Part shown: in pieces, positions 14,445 to 23,484 of the stretch
Layout of the letters: every line of letters begins with the position of its first letter
Position numbering within the stretch: the first letter of the stretch is position 1
NCBI GenBank assembly: GCA_016710525.1
Contig: JADJVQ010000006.1
Span: forward strand, 136,739 to 200,738
Direction of reading: 5' to 3'
Origin: Burkholderiaceae bacterium
Lineage (GTDB): Bacteria; Pseudomonadota; Gammaproteobacteria; Burkholderiales; Burkholderiaceae_E
Length of the DNA stretch: 64,000 nt
Program-made: the position numbers and the translations under genes
Notes under the pieces: generated by a model
The model's database searches: none
The model's input: the letters and a program-made list of their open reading frames with translations, nothing else
Told to the model about the DNA's origin: nothing

Positions 14445-17341
14445 ATCGGCCGCCTGCGTTTCCGATGACACCGGCGACGACGCTGCAGATCAACGGCCGG
14501 CCGGTCCGCGTGACCGGCAGCGGCGCGCGGCGCCTGGCCGACGTGCTGCGTGACGACCTCGGGCTGACCGGCACCAAGATCGGCTGCAATGCCGGCGACT
14601 GCGGCGCCTGCACGGTGCTGCTCGACGGCGAACAGGTCTGCGCCTGCCTGGTGCCGATCGGCCAGTGCGAGGGCCGTGCCGTGTCGACCGTCGAAGGTTT
14701 GGCTGCGGGCGGCGATCGCGGGCCGGGCCTGGCCAGACTTCAGCAGGCTTTCATCGACCACGGCGCGGCGCAATGCGGCATCTGCACGCCGGGCATGCTG
14801 ATGGCAGCCACCGATACCCTGCGGCGCCATCCGCAGCCCACCGAGGCACAAGTGCTCGACGGTCTGGGCGGGGTGCTGTGCCGGTGCACCGGATATCGCA
14901 AGATCGTCGAGGCCGTGCTGGCGGCAGGCGCGGCCCCCGGGCCTGCCGGGGCCGCGGCGGAACCGGGCGGCTGCGGGGCGGTCTGTGCCGACCCCGGCGC
15001 CGGCGCCGCGGTGGGTGCGCGGCTGCCGCGGCGCGACGCGCTGGCCAAGGTGACCGGTACGGCGCGCTTCGGCGCTGACGAAGCCCCGGCCGATGCGCTG
15101 TGGCTGCGGGTCATCCGATCTCCCCATGCCAGCGCGATCTTCCGATATGGCGACCTCGGCGCCTTCGTCGCCCGTGCCGGTCTGCACGGCGTCGTGACCG
15201 CGGCGGACATTCCCAACAACCGGTTTGCGATCTTTGCCGACCTGCGCGATCAGCCGGCGATCGCCCCGGGGATCGTGCGCATGCCGGGCGAGGCGGTGCT
15301 GGTGGTGGCGGGTTGCCGCGAGGCGGTGCAGGCCCTCGACCTGAGCCTCGTGCCGATCGAGTACGAGCTGCGATCGGCGCTGGCCGATGCCGAGCAGGCG
15401 CTCGCGCCGGGCGCGCCGCTCGTGCACGACCGGTGGCCCCAGAACGTGCTGTGCCGCGGCAGGGTGGTGCGCGGCGACGTCGATTCGGCGTTCGCGGTCG
15501 CGCCGGCCGATCGGGTGCTGCAGGCCGATCTGCGCACGGCCTATGTCGAACATGCCTACCTCGAACCCGAGGCCGGCTGGGCTGTGTGCACGCCCGCCAC
15601 GTCGGGCCAGCGGGCACGCGTGACGGTCTTCGCCTGTACCCAGACGCCCTACATGGATCGCGATGAAATCGCCTACATGTTCGAGCTCGAGCCGGCCGAT
15701 GTGCGGATCGTGCCTTCCGAAGTGGGCGGCGGGTTCGGCGGGAAGCTCGACCTGTCGATCCAGCCGCTGCTGGTGGCGGCCGCGCGCAAGTTCGGCCGTC
15801 CGGCGCGGATCGTCTACGACCGTCCCGAATCGATGGCCTCGACGACCAAGCGTCATCCGGCGGCCATGCGGGCCCGGCTGGCGCTGGATTCGCAGGGCGA
15901 CCTGCTGGCCTACGATTTCAGCGGCGACTTCAATACCGGCGCTTACGCGTCCTGGGGGCCGACGGTTGCCAATCGCGTGCCGATTCATGCCAGCGGACCT
16001 TATCGGGTGCCGCACGTGCGTGCGCTGACCCGGGCGGTGCACACCCATGGCGCGGTGTCGGGCGCCTTTCGCGGTTTTGGAGTGCCGCAGGCCACGCTGC
16101 TGCTGGAAGGCCTGCTGGACGACGCGGCACGCAGCGTGGGCCAGGACCCGCTCGAATACCGGCTGCGCCAGGCATTGCGGGCCGGCGACACGACTCCCAC
16201 CGGGCAGCGGCTCGAAGCCAGCGTGGGCCTGCGCGCCTGCCTGGACGCCCTGCGTGCCGGCTGGCGGCAGGCGCGCGAATCGGTTGCCGCGTTCAACGCG
16301 CAGGCCGCGCGTTCGTCCGATCCTCGAGTTCGTGGCACGGGTGTGGCCTGCATGTGGTACGGCATCGGCAATACCGTCATTGCCAATCCGTCGACGATGT
16401 CGATCGGGCTGCGCCCGGATGGCCGGTTCGTGCTCTACAACGGCGCGGTGGACATCGGGCAGGGCAGCTATACCGTCATGGCGCAGATCGCGGCCGATGC
16501 GCTGGGCGTGCCGGTCGGGCTGATCGACCAGGTGGGCGCCGACACCGACCTCACCGCCGATGCCGGCAAGAGCTCGGCATCGCGCCAGACCTTCGTGTCG
16601 GGCAACGCCGCCCGGCTGGCCGCTGAGCAGCTGCGCGAGCGCCTGCTTGCGCTGGCGGAACTTCCGCCCGGCTCGGCCCTGAACCTGCAGGGCGCATGGC
16701 TGATCGCCGAGACCGGGGGCGCGCCGCGCCGCCTGTCGCTGGCGAGCCTGCCCTGCGATGCACGCGGCCATGTCGCCTTCGGCGAGGGCTACTTCAATCC
16801 GCCCACCGTGCCGCTGGACGCCGAGGGCCAGGGCGTGCCCTACGCCACCTATGGATTCGCCGCGCAGTTTGCCGTGGTCGAGGTCGATCCCGCGCTGGGC
16901 ACGGTCAAGGTGCTGGCGATCCATGCGGCGCACGATGTCGGCCGGGCGATCAACCCGACCCAGGTCGAAGGTCAGGTGCATGGGGGCATTGCGCAGGGCC
17001 TGGGGCTGGCGCTGATGGAAGAGTACGTTCCAGGGCGCACCGACAATCTGCATGACTACCTGATTCCCACGGCCGGCGACATTCCGCCGATCGTCGTGCA
17101 CCTGATCGAAGATCCCGAACCGCTGGGCCCCTACGGCGCAAAGGGCGTCGGCGAACCGGCGCTGGTGGCCACCGCGCCGGCCATCCTGAATGCGATTCGC
17201 GATGCCGTCGGCGTGCGGCTTTCGCAGGTCCCGGTCACGCCGGATCGCCTGCGCGCCGCCCTTCGGCCGGGTGCGGCCGCCCCGGCAGGCGCGACCCGTG
17301 ACCCGCGGCCGGCCCAGGACAACCAGGAACCCTCGCCATGA
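14441..17341 (+). CDS. fused 2Fe-2S/molybdopterin subunit of a nicotinate-dehydrogenase-like hydroxylase
   Basis: A 966-residue fusion. Residues 1-165 or so hold two 2Fe-2S domains: plant-type Cys49, Cys54, Cys57 and Cys67, then CGICTPG and CRCTGY. From about 195 onward it is a xanthine-oxidase-type Mo domain with the cofactor loop VGGGFGGK (about 428-435), the segment SGAFRGFG (about 538-545) and the base-catalyst Glu in KGVGEP near the C-terminus. Fusion of the Fe-S and Mo parts with a separate FAD subunit is one known arrangement of such enzymes. With 6-hydroxynicotinate reductase and enamidase in the same operon, nicotinate is the best substrate guess, though another N-heterocycle cannot be excluded. 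It overlaps both neighbours by 4 bases. Confidence 0.85.
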   Translation: MNRPPAFPMTPATTLQINGRPVRVTGSGARRLADVLRDDLGLTGTKIGCNAGDCGACTVLLDGEQVCACLVPIGQCEGRAVSTVEGLAAGGDRGPGLARLQQAFIDHGAAQCGICTPGMLMAATDTLRRHPQPTEAQVLDGLGGVLCRCTGYRKIVEAVLAAGAAPGPAGAAAEPGGCGAVCADPGAGAAVGARLPRRDALAKVTGTARFGADEAPADALWLRVIRSPHASAIFRYGDLGAFVARAGLHGVVTAADIPNNRFAIFADLRDQPAIAPGIVRMPGEAVLVVAGCREAVQALDLSLVPIEYELRSALADAEQALAPGAPLVHDRWPQNVLCRGRVVRGDVDSAFAVAPADRVLQADLRTAYVEHAYLEPEAGWAVCTPATSGQRARVTVFACTQTPYMDRDEIAYMFELEPADVRIVPSEVGGGFGGKLDLSIQPLLVAAARKFGRPARIVYDRPESMASTTKRHPAAMRARLALDSQGDLLAYDFSGDFNTGAYASWGPTVANRVPIHASGPYRVPHVRALTRAVHTHGAVSGAFRGFGVPQATLLLEGLLDDAARSVGQDPLEYRLRQALRAGDTTPTGQRLEASVGLRACLDALRAGWRQARESVAAFNAQAARSSDPRVRGTGVACMWYGIGNTVIANPSTMSIGLRPDGRFVLYNGAVDIGQGSYTVMAQIAADALGVPVGLIDQVGADTDLTADAGKSSASRQTFVSGNAARLAAEQLRERLLALAELPPGSALNLQGAWLIAETGGAPRRLSLASLPCDARGHVAFGEGYFNPPTVPLDAEGQGVPYATYGFAAQFAVVEVDPALGTVKVLAIHAAHDVGRAINPTQVEGQVHGGIAQGLGLALMEEYVPGRTDNLHDYLIPTAGDIPPIVVHLIEDPEPLGPYGAKGVGEPALVATAPAILNAIRDAVGVRLSQVPVTPDRLRAALRPGAAAPAGATRDPRPAQDNQEPSP

Positions 17342-18798
17342 CCGCTGTCGACTCTGCGCCCAGCCGCGCGGCCCGCAAGATCGAGTGCAACGCCTGCCCG
17401 GTGCTCTGCCAGATCTCCGAAGGGCGCAGCGGCGCGTGCGACCGCTATGCCAACGTCGGGGGCGAGCTGACCCGCGTCGATCCGGTGCTGCTGCTGGGCC
17501 GGCAGGCGGCGGCGGTCGAGTTCTCGCGGCCCGCTGCCGACTGGGATGGCCGTCTCGTCGGCCCGGACGTGTTCGTCACCGGCGTGGGCGCCGGGACCAC
17601 CTATCCCGACTACAAGCCGGCCCCGTTCATCATCGGCAGCGAAGTGGACGGCATCGACACCGTCACGGTGGTGACCGAAGGCATCTTCAGCTACTGCAGC
17701 TTTCGGGTGAAGATCGACACCGACCGGTTCCTGGGTCCCGAGCGGGCGCTGGTGCGCCACCAGGGCGAGGCGGTGGGCCATGTGACCACGCAGGAGTACG
17801 GCTCGCAGTTTCTGTCCCTGGGGGGCGTGCATCACCTGACCGCCGGCAGCAAGCGCGAGGGCCGCATCACCTGCGACCTGATGATGGCGATGGGCAACCG
17901 GGAGCCGGTCGACCTCGAGATCGAGGGCGGTGCGCATCTGCGCGTGCAGGCAGGCCAGGCCCCGATCGTCAACGGCCATCCCGAGCGCCGGATGCGGGTC
18001 GGTTGCGGCTCGGCCACGATCGGCATCTTCGCGCAGCAGTGGCTGGGCGAGGTCGACGAGGTCGTGGTGGTCGACGATCACATCACCGGCGTGCTGAGCG
18101 AGCACCAGGCGGGCAAGTGCCTGGACATGCCGGCCTCGGGCATCCGGCTGCGGGGGCGCAAGTCCACGCCGGGGCGCTATTTTCAGGTGGCCGCTCCGGG
18201 CACCGGATGGGGCGGTACCGACATCACCGATCCGCTGACCATCATCGAAGGCTGGAATCCCAAGGTTGCGCGCCCCGGACTTCGCCTGCTGATGGTCTCG
18301 ACCACCGGCGACGATGCCGAGTACTTCGTGCTCGACGAATCGCTGCAGCCCGTGAAGGCCGAGATGCCGGCCGCGGTCGCGCGGGTCGTCGATCGCATCG
18401 GCGAGAACTGCGAACCCTCGCTGGCGACCGTGCTGTTCGTGGCCGGAGCAGGAGGCAGCCTGCGCGCCGGCGTCACCGAGAACCCGGTCCTGCTGACGCG
18501 TTCGATCAAGGATCTGCTCGTCAAGGTGACCTGTGGCGGTGCGCCTGCGTACGTCTGGCCGGGCGGGGGAATCACCGTCATGGTCGACGTGGCGCGGATG
18601 CCGGCCCGCAGCTTCGGCTGGGTTCCGACGCCGGCCATCGTCGCGCCGATCGAGTTCACGATGCGCGTGGCCGACTACCGTGCCCTGGGCGGCCATGTCG
18701 AGCGGATGCGCTCGCTGGCCGACGTGATCGCACAGGGGCATGCGCGTGGTGAGGCCTGGGATGTGCGCAATCCGTGGCCGGCCGGCGGCACGGTCTGA
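17338..18798 (+). CDS. 6-hydroxynicotinate reductase
   Basis: A 486-residue protein. An N-terminal cluster motif (Cys17, Cys20, Cys24 and Cys34 in ECNACPVLC to GACDRY) probably binds one 4Fe-4S. The rest matches proteins annotated as 6-hydroxynicotinate reductase in nicotinate-degrading bacteria. In Eubacterium barkeri this ferredoxin-dependent enzyme reduces 6-hydroxynicotinate to 1,4,5,6-tetrahydro-6-oxonicotinate. That product is the substrate of enamidase, encoded downstream at 25061. The start overlaps the Mo-subunit stop (ATGA). The call rests on remembered family resemblance plus the coherent operon; the active site is not obvious to me. Confidence 0.8.
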   Translation: MTAVDSAPSRAARKIECNACPVLCQISEGRSGACDRYANVGGELTRVDPVLLLGRQAAAVEFSRPAADWDGRLVGPDVFVTGVGAGTTYPDYKPAPFIIGSEVDGIDTVTVVTEGIFSYCSFRVKIDTDRFLGPERALVRHQGEAVGHVTTQEYGSQFLSLGGVHHLTAGSKREGRITCDLMMAMGNREPVDLEIEGGAHLRVQAGQAPIVNGHPERRMRVGCGSATIGIFAQQWLGEVDEVVVVDDHITGVLSEHQAGKCLDMPASGIRLRGRKSTPGRYFQVAAPGTGWGGTDITDPLTIIEGWNPKVARPGLRLLMVSTTGDDAEYFVLDESLQPVKAEMPAAVARVVDRIGENCEPSLATVLFVAGAGGSLRAGVTENPVLLTRSIKDLLVKVTCGGAPAYVWPGGGITVMVDVARMPARSFGWVPTPAIVAPIEFTMRVADYRALGGHVERMRSLADVIAQGHARGEAWDVRNPWPAGGTV

Positions 18799-18832
18799 TC
18801 GCGATGCTGCGCCGCTTGCTCCGCGCTGCGGG

Positions 18833-19684
18833 ATGGATCTGATGGGCCCGGTTCATGCACGGCTCGGTCCGCAGCGCTGGCATTTCCAGCACGGTCCGAT
18901 CGATCTGATCATCGGCGCGCACGGCGATGACGAGGCCGTGCGCGAATCGCTTGCGCGCGCCTGGGCACGCTTCGCGACGGTGCTGCCCGAACTGACCGGC
19001 GAGCTGGCGCTGCTGCGCCTGCCGGTGGCCGAGCCCTGCCCGGTGCGAGGTCCGATCGCGCGGCGGATGTGGCGGGCCTGCGTGCCGTTCGCCCCCGACT
19101 TCATCACCCCGATGGCGGCGGTGGCCGGCAGTGTCGCCCAGGAGATCCTCGACAGTTTCGTTCGGGACGGGGTGCACCGGGCCTGGGTCAACAACGGCGG
19201 CGACATTGCCCTGCACCTGCAGGCGGACCAACGAGCGGTGCTGGCCGTGTGCGCGGATCCGGCGGCGCCGCCGTCGCCGTCGGACCGGGTCGTGATCGAG
19301 GCGGACAGTCCGGTGCGCGGCGTGGCCACCAGCGGCTGGCGCGGGCGCAGCTTCTCGCTGGGCATCGCCGACGCGGTCACGGTGCTGGCATGCGAGGCAG
19401 CCCAGGCCGATGCCGCGGCCACCATGATCGCCAACCAGGTCGACTGCGAGGACGAGGCGATCGTGCGGCGTCCGGCCTGCGAACTGAAGGACGACACCGA
19501 CCTGGGAGCACGGCTGGTGACGGTGCAGGTGGGGCCGCTTTCGCCGGCCAAGGCGCAGTGCGCACTCGAACGCGGCGCCCGCTATGCGCAGTCGCTGATT
19601 GCGCGCGAGCTCATCACGCAGGCGATGTTGTCCCTGCAGGGTCGATCGCGTATCGTCGTGCCGTCAAAACAGAGGCTTTCATGA
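18833..19684 (+). CDS. UPF0280 family protein (ApbE-like fold)
   Basis: A 283-residue protein of the UPF0280 family. Conserved stretches include QHGPIDLIIGAHG near the N-terminus, TPMAAVAGSVAQEILDSF (about 104-121) and WVNNGGDIALHL (about 131-142). The TPMAAVAGS and NNGGDIA elements resemble the flavin-transferase ApbE, but an FMN-transfer role is unproven. The start is uncertain: ATG at 18833 is used, ATG at 18842 is also possible, and neither has a strong ribosome site. The last 4 bases overlap the next gene. Its place between 6-hydroxynicotinate reductase and the transporter suggests a role in the pathway or in maturing one of its enzymes. Confidence 0.8.
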   Translation: MDLMGPVHARLGPQRWHFQHGPIDLIIGAHGDDEAVRESLARAWARFATVLPELTGELALLRLPVAEPCPVRGPIARRMWRACVPFAPDFITPMAAVAGSVAQEILDSFVRDGVHRAWVNNGGDIALHLQADQRAVLAVCADPAAPPSPSDRVVIEADSPVRGVATSGWRGRSFSLGIADAVTVLACEAAQADAAATMIANQVDCEDEAIVRRPACELKDDTDLGARLVTVQVGPLSPAKAQCALERGARYAQSLIARELITQAMLSLQGRSRIVVPSKQRLS

Positions 19685-20265
19685 CCGTCCAGATCCGCAA
19701 GCTCATCGTCAACGTCGAAGAGACCCGCCGCGAGATGGGGCGTCCGGTCGAGCCGCCCACCCGCAAGGCGGTGGCCATTGCCGTGATCGTCAATCCATAT
19801 GCCGGTCGCGACAGCGAGCACCTCGACGAGCTGATCGCGATCGGCGAAGAGCTGGGCGAACTGCTCGGTCGGCGCTGCGTCGCGGCGCTCGGCATCGAGC
19901 CGTCTCAGGCGCAAAGCTACGGCAAGGCCGCGATCGTGGGCGAGGGCGGCGAGCTCGAACATGCCGCCGCGATCCTGCATCCCAAACTGGGTGCGCCACT
20001 TCGCCGCGCGGTCGAAAAGGGCGCGGCGCTGGTACCCTCTGCCAAGAAGATGGGCGGCATGGGGACGGCGATCGACGTGCCCCTGGGTCACAAGGATGCG
20101 GCCTTCGTGCGCAGCCACTTCGATGCCGTCGAGGCGCGCGTGGCCGATGCGCCGCGCGCCGGCGAGATCGTCGTGGCGGTGGCGGTGACCGACAGCGGTC
20201 GGCCCGCGCCGCGCATCGGCGGACTGCAGGCTCACGAGATCAAGGGCGAGGACGGCCTGCGCTGA
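19681..20265 (+). CDS. amino acid synthesis (AA_synth, PF06684-type) family protein
   Basis: A 194-residue protein starting MTVQIRKLIVNVEETRREMG, a typical N-terminus for the AA_synth family. It also carries NPYAGRDSEHLDELI (about 39-53), GKAAIVGEGGELEHAA and KKMGGMGTAIDVPLGHKDAA. The family name comes from old, weak evidence and the biochemical role is not established. In other genomes its members commonly sit in catabolic operons with amidohydrolases and ABC transporters. It is translationally coupled to UPF0280 by a 4-base overlap and separated by 84 bases from the transporter genes. A step after enamidase is possible but not shown. Confidence 0.8.
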   Translation: MTVQIRKLIVNVEETRREMGRPVEPPTRKAVAIAVIVNPYAGRDSEHLDELIAIGEELGELLGRRCVAALGIEPSQAQSYGKAAIVGEGGELEHAAAILHPKLGAPLRRAVEKGAALVPSAKKMGGMGTAIDVPLGHKDAAFVRSHFDAVEARVADAPRAGEIVVAVAVTDSGRPAPRIGGLQAHEIKGEDGLR

Positions 20266-20349
20266 GCGAGGCCGGCCAGGCCGCGAACCATCCAGCCGTG
20301 GGTACGAATCCGCAAGACATAGCCAACCGATCCACAACAGGGGAAACAC

Positions 20350-21543
20350 ATGAAGCATATGATCGCGGCATTGGCCGCAGCGGGATTCGCGCTGGCCGCA
20401 GCCACCGTCGGGGCCCAGCCCATCCGTGTCGGCGAACTGAACAGCTACAAGAGCCAGCCGGCTTTCCTGGATCCGTACAAGAAGGGCTGGGAGCTCGCGC
20501 TCGAAGAAATCAACGCGGCCGGTGGTGTGCTGGGCCGCAAGATGGAGGTGATTTCGCGTGACGACAACGGCAATCCCGGCGATGCGGTCCGGGTTGCCGA
20601 AGAACTGGTGTCGCGGGAGAAGGCCGATGTGATCTTCGGCACGTTCCTGTCGCACATCGGTCTGGCCGTGACCGATTTCGCCAAGCAGCGCAAGGTGCTG
20701 TTCCTGGCGGCCGAGCCGCTCACCGACAAGGTCACCTGGCAGAACGGCAACCGGTACACCTATCGCCTGCGCCCCTCGACCTACGTGCAGGCGGCGATGC
20801 TGGTTCCCGAGGCGGCCAAGCTCAAGAAGAAGCGCTGGGCCATCGTGTATCCCAACTACGAGTACGGCCAGTCGGCGGCGGCGACCTTCAAGGAACTGCT
20901 GAAGAAGGCGCAGCCCGATGTCGAGTTCGTCGGCGAGCAGGCGCCCGCCCTGGGCCGCATCGATGCCGGCGCGGTGGCGCAGGCGCTGGCCGATCTGAAG
21001 CCCGACGCGATCTTCAATGTGCTGTTCGGCGCCGACCTGTCCAAGTTCGTCCGCGAGGGCAATACCCGCGGGCTGTTCAAGGACCGCGCGGTGGTGAGCC
21101 TGCTCACGGGCGAGCCCGAGTATCTCGACCCGTTGCGCGACGAGGCCCCTGAAGGCTGGATCGTCACCGGCTACCCCTGGTACAGCCTGAAGACGGCCGA
21201 ACACGACAAGTTCCTGCTGGCCTACCAGAAGAAGTGGAAAGAGTATCCGCGCCTGGGTTCGATCGTCGGTTACGCGTCGCTGATGTCGGTGGCCGCGGCC
21301 ATCAAGAAGGCCGGCAGCACCGACACCGAAAAAATGGTCGCGGCGTTCAAGGGGCTCCAGGTCGACACGCCACTGGGCCGGATCACCTATCGCGCCCAGG
21401 ACAACCAGTCGACGATGGGCGCCTATGTGGGCGTGACCACGGTCAATCAGGGGCGCGGCGTCATGAAGAATTTCCGCTACATCGACGGCAGCGCGGTGAT
21501 GCCGCCCGATGCGGTGGTGGCCAAGCTTCGGCCCGCGCAATAA
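20350..21543 (+). CDS. ABC transporter substrate-binding protein, branched-chain amino acid type
   Basis: A 397-residue periplasmic protein. Residues 1-22 form a signal peptide (basic start, Ala-rich core, cleavage near VGA-QP). The mature part is a type I periplasmic binding protein (Peripla_BP_6) with INAAGGVLGRKMEVISRDDN (about 56-75) and NYEYGQSAAATFKELL. A ribosome site (AGGGGAAA) precedes the ATG. The family binds amino acids, amides or aromatic and heterocyclic acids. Here, nicotinate or 6-hydroxynicotinate is the natural guess from the operon. It is followed by the permease and two ATPases. Confidence 0.92.
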   Translation: MKHMIAALAAAGFALAAATVGAQPIRVGELNSYKSQPAFLDPYKKGWELALEEINAAGGVLGRKMEVISRDDNGNPGDAVRVAEELVSREKADVIFGTFLSHIGLAVTDFAKQRKVLFLAAEPLTDKVTWQNGNRYTYRLRPSTYVQAAMLVPEAAKLKKKRWAIVYPNYEYGQSAAATFKELLKKAQPDVEFVGEQAPALGRIDAGAVAQALADLKPDAIFNVLFGADLSKFVREGNTRGLFKDRAVVSLLTGEPEYLDPLRDEAPEGWIVTGYPWYSLKTAEHDKFLLAYQKKWKEYPRLGSIVGYASLMSVAAAIKKAGSTDTEKMVAAFKGLQVDTPLGRITYRAQDNQSTMGAYVGVTTVNQGRGVMKNFRYIDGSAVMPPDAVVAKLRPAQ

Positions 21544-21585
21544 GTTGCCTCGGCCGCCTCGCACGCCGGCACCGACAGCCCCCGC

Positions 21586-23484
21586 ATGATCGCTTCCCTA
21601 GGTGTCCAGCTCCTGAACGGGCTGGCCGGTGCCTCGACGCTCTTCCTGATCGCGGTCGGCCTGTCGCTGATCTTCGGGGTGACCCGGATCGTCAATTTCG
21701 CGCACGGCTCGATGTACATGATCGGCCTGTATGTGGCCTGGTCGCTGACCGAATGGCTGGGCAGCGGCCCGCTGGGGTTCTGGGGCGCGGTGCTGGTCTC
21801 GGCGCTGCTGGTCGGCGTGCTGGGCGCGGCGATCGAGTTCACGGTCCTGCGTCGCGTCTATGCGGCGCCGGAGCTGTTCCAGCTGCTCGCGACCTTCGCA
21901 GTCGTGCTGATCCTGCGCGATGCGGCGCTGGCGCTGTGGGGGCCCGAAGACCTGCTCGGACCGAAGGCGCCAGGCATGAAGGGCGCGGTCCAGGTGCTGG
22001 GACGCGCGCTGCCCGAGTACGACGTGTTCATGATCTTCGTCGGACCGGTGGTGCTGGGCCTGCTGTGGCTGCTGCTGCACCGCACCCGTCTTGGCGTGCT
22101 GATCCGGGCCGCCACCCAGGACCGCGAAATGGTCGGCGCCCTGGGTGTCAACCAGGCCTGGCTTTTTACCGGCATCTTCGCGCTGGGCTCGGCGCTGGCG
22201 GCCCTGGGCGGCGCCCTGCAGCTGCCGCGCGAGCCGGCCAGCCTGGCACTGGACCTGACCACGATCGGCGACGCCTTCGTGGTGGTGGTGGTCGGCGGCA
22301 TGGGCAGCATTCCGGGCGCCTACCTGGCGGCCCTGCTGATCGCCGAGATCAAGGCGCTGTGCTACGGGCTTGGCTCGGTCACGCTGTTCGGCATCGACCT
22401 CTCGTTCTCCAAGCTCACGCTGGTGGTCGAGTTCCTGGTCATGGCCGCCGTGCTGATCTTCCGGCCCTGGGGTCTGCTGGGCAAGCCGCAGGGCGCGGTT
22501 CGCGCGGCCGGCGAGCCCGAGGCTCCGATGCGCCCGATGGGCATCATCGCCCGCTGGGCGGTGACGGCAGTCCTGGCGCTGCTGCTGCTGGTGCCCCTGG
22601 GCGCCGACCAGTTTCCCTACGCGACGGTGCTGCTGATCGACATGCTGATCGCGGTGCTGTTTGCCGCCAGCCTGCACTTCATCATGGGGCCCGGCGGCAT
22701 GCACTCGTTCGGCCACGCCGCCTACTTCGGGCTGGGTGCGTATGGAGCGGCCTTGCTGCTCAAGGGCGCGGGTCTGCCGATGGAGGCGGCGCTGCTCGGC
22801 GCGCCTTTCGTGGCGCTGGTCGGCGCGCTCGTGTTCGGCTGGTTCGCGGTGCGGCTGTCCGGCGTGTATCTGGCGATGCTCACGCTGGCCTTCGCGCAGA
22901 TCGTCTGGTCGGTGGTGTTCCAGTGGGACGACATCACCGGCGGCAGCAATGGCCTGGTCGGTGTGTGGCCTTCCGAGCGTTTTGCCAGCAAGACGGCGTA
23001 CTACTACCTGACGCTGGTGCTGGTCTGCGCCAGCGTGTACGCGCTGCGGCGCATGCTGTTTTCGCCCTTCGGCTACGCGATGCGGGCCGGGCGCGATTCG
23101 CCATTGCGCGCCGAGGCGATCGGCATCGACGTGGTCAAGGCCCAGTGGGCGGGCTTCGCGATCGCCGGCTTGTTGTGCGGGCTGGCCGGCGCGCTCTATG
23201 CGTTCGCCAAGGGCACGATCTCGCCGGAAGCGATTTCGGTGGGGCGCTCGGTCGATGGCCTGGTGATGGTGCTGCTGGGCGGGATCCAGACCCTGGCCGG
23301 ACCCGTGGTCGGGGCCGCCGCGTTCACCTGGCTTCAGGACACCCTGATCCGGGCGACCGACTACTGGCGGGCGCTGCTGGGGGCGGTGATCCTGGTGCTG
23401 GTGATCGCCTTTCCGCAGGGCATCGCGGGCGGGCTGGTCGCGGTGGCAGGGCGTTGGCGTGGCACGCCCAAGGCGCCGGTATGA
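21586..23484 (+). CDS. fused LivH-LivM-type ABC transporter permease
   Basis: A 632-residue inner-membrane protein that joins two permeases normally encoded separately. Residues 1-300 or so are LivH-like (LIAVGLSLIFGVTRIVNFAH). A short hydrophilic joint (about 300-320, MRPMGIIARW) leads to a LivM-like half (MGPGGMHSFGHAAYFGLGAY, then GVYLAMLTLAFAQIVW). Both halves are rich in membrane helices. The frame is continuous with no sign of an assembly joint. The downstream ATPase start overlaps the stop by 4 bases. It would form the whole membrane channel of the importer. Confidence 0.92.
   Translation: MIASLGVQLLNGLAGASTLFLIAVGLSLIFGVTRIVNFAHGSMYMIGLYVAWSLTEWLGSGPLGFWGAVLVSALLVGVLGAAIEFTVLRRVYAAPELFQLLATFAVVLILRDAALALWGPEDLLGPKAPGMKGAVQVLGRALPEYDVFMIFVGPVVLGLLWLLLHRTRLGVLIRAATQDREMVGALGVNQAWLFTGIFALGSALAALGGALQLPREPASLALDLTTIGDAFVVVVVGGMGSIPGAYLAALLIAEIKALCYGLGSVTLFGIDLSFSKLTLVVEFLVMAAVLIFRPWGLLGKPQGAVRAAGEPEAPMRPMGIIARWAVTAVLALLLLVPLGADQFPYATVLLIDMLIAVLFAASLHFIMGPGGMHSFGHAAYFGLGAYGAALLLKGAGLPMEAALLGAPFVALVGALVFGWFAVRLSGVYLAMLTLAFAQIVWSVVFQWDDITGGSNGLVGVWPSERFASKTAYYYLTLVLVCASVYALRRMLFSPFGYAMRAGRDSPLRAEAIGIDVVKAQWAGFAIAGLLCGLAGALYAFAKGTISPEAISVGRSVDGLVMVLLGGIQTLAGPVVGAAAFTWLQDTLIRATDYWRALLGAVILVLVIAFPQGIAGGLVAVAGRWRGTPKAPV

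Noticed and set aside
14132..17101. Minus-strand open frame of nearly 1,000 codons
   Set aside because: It lies opposite the molybdenum hydroxylase subunits and has no recognisable motif; a result of high GC at third positions.
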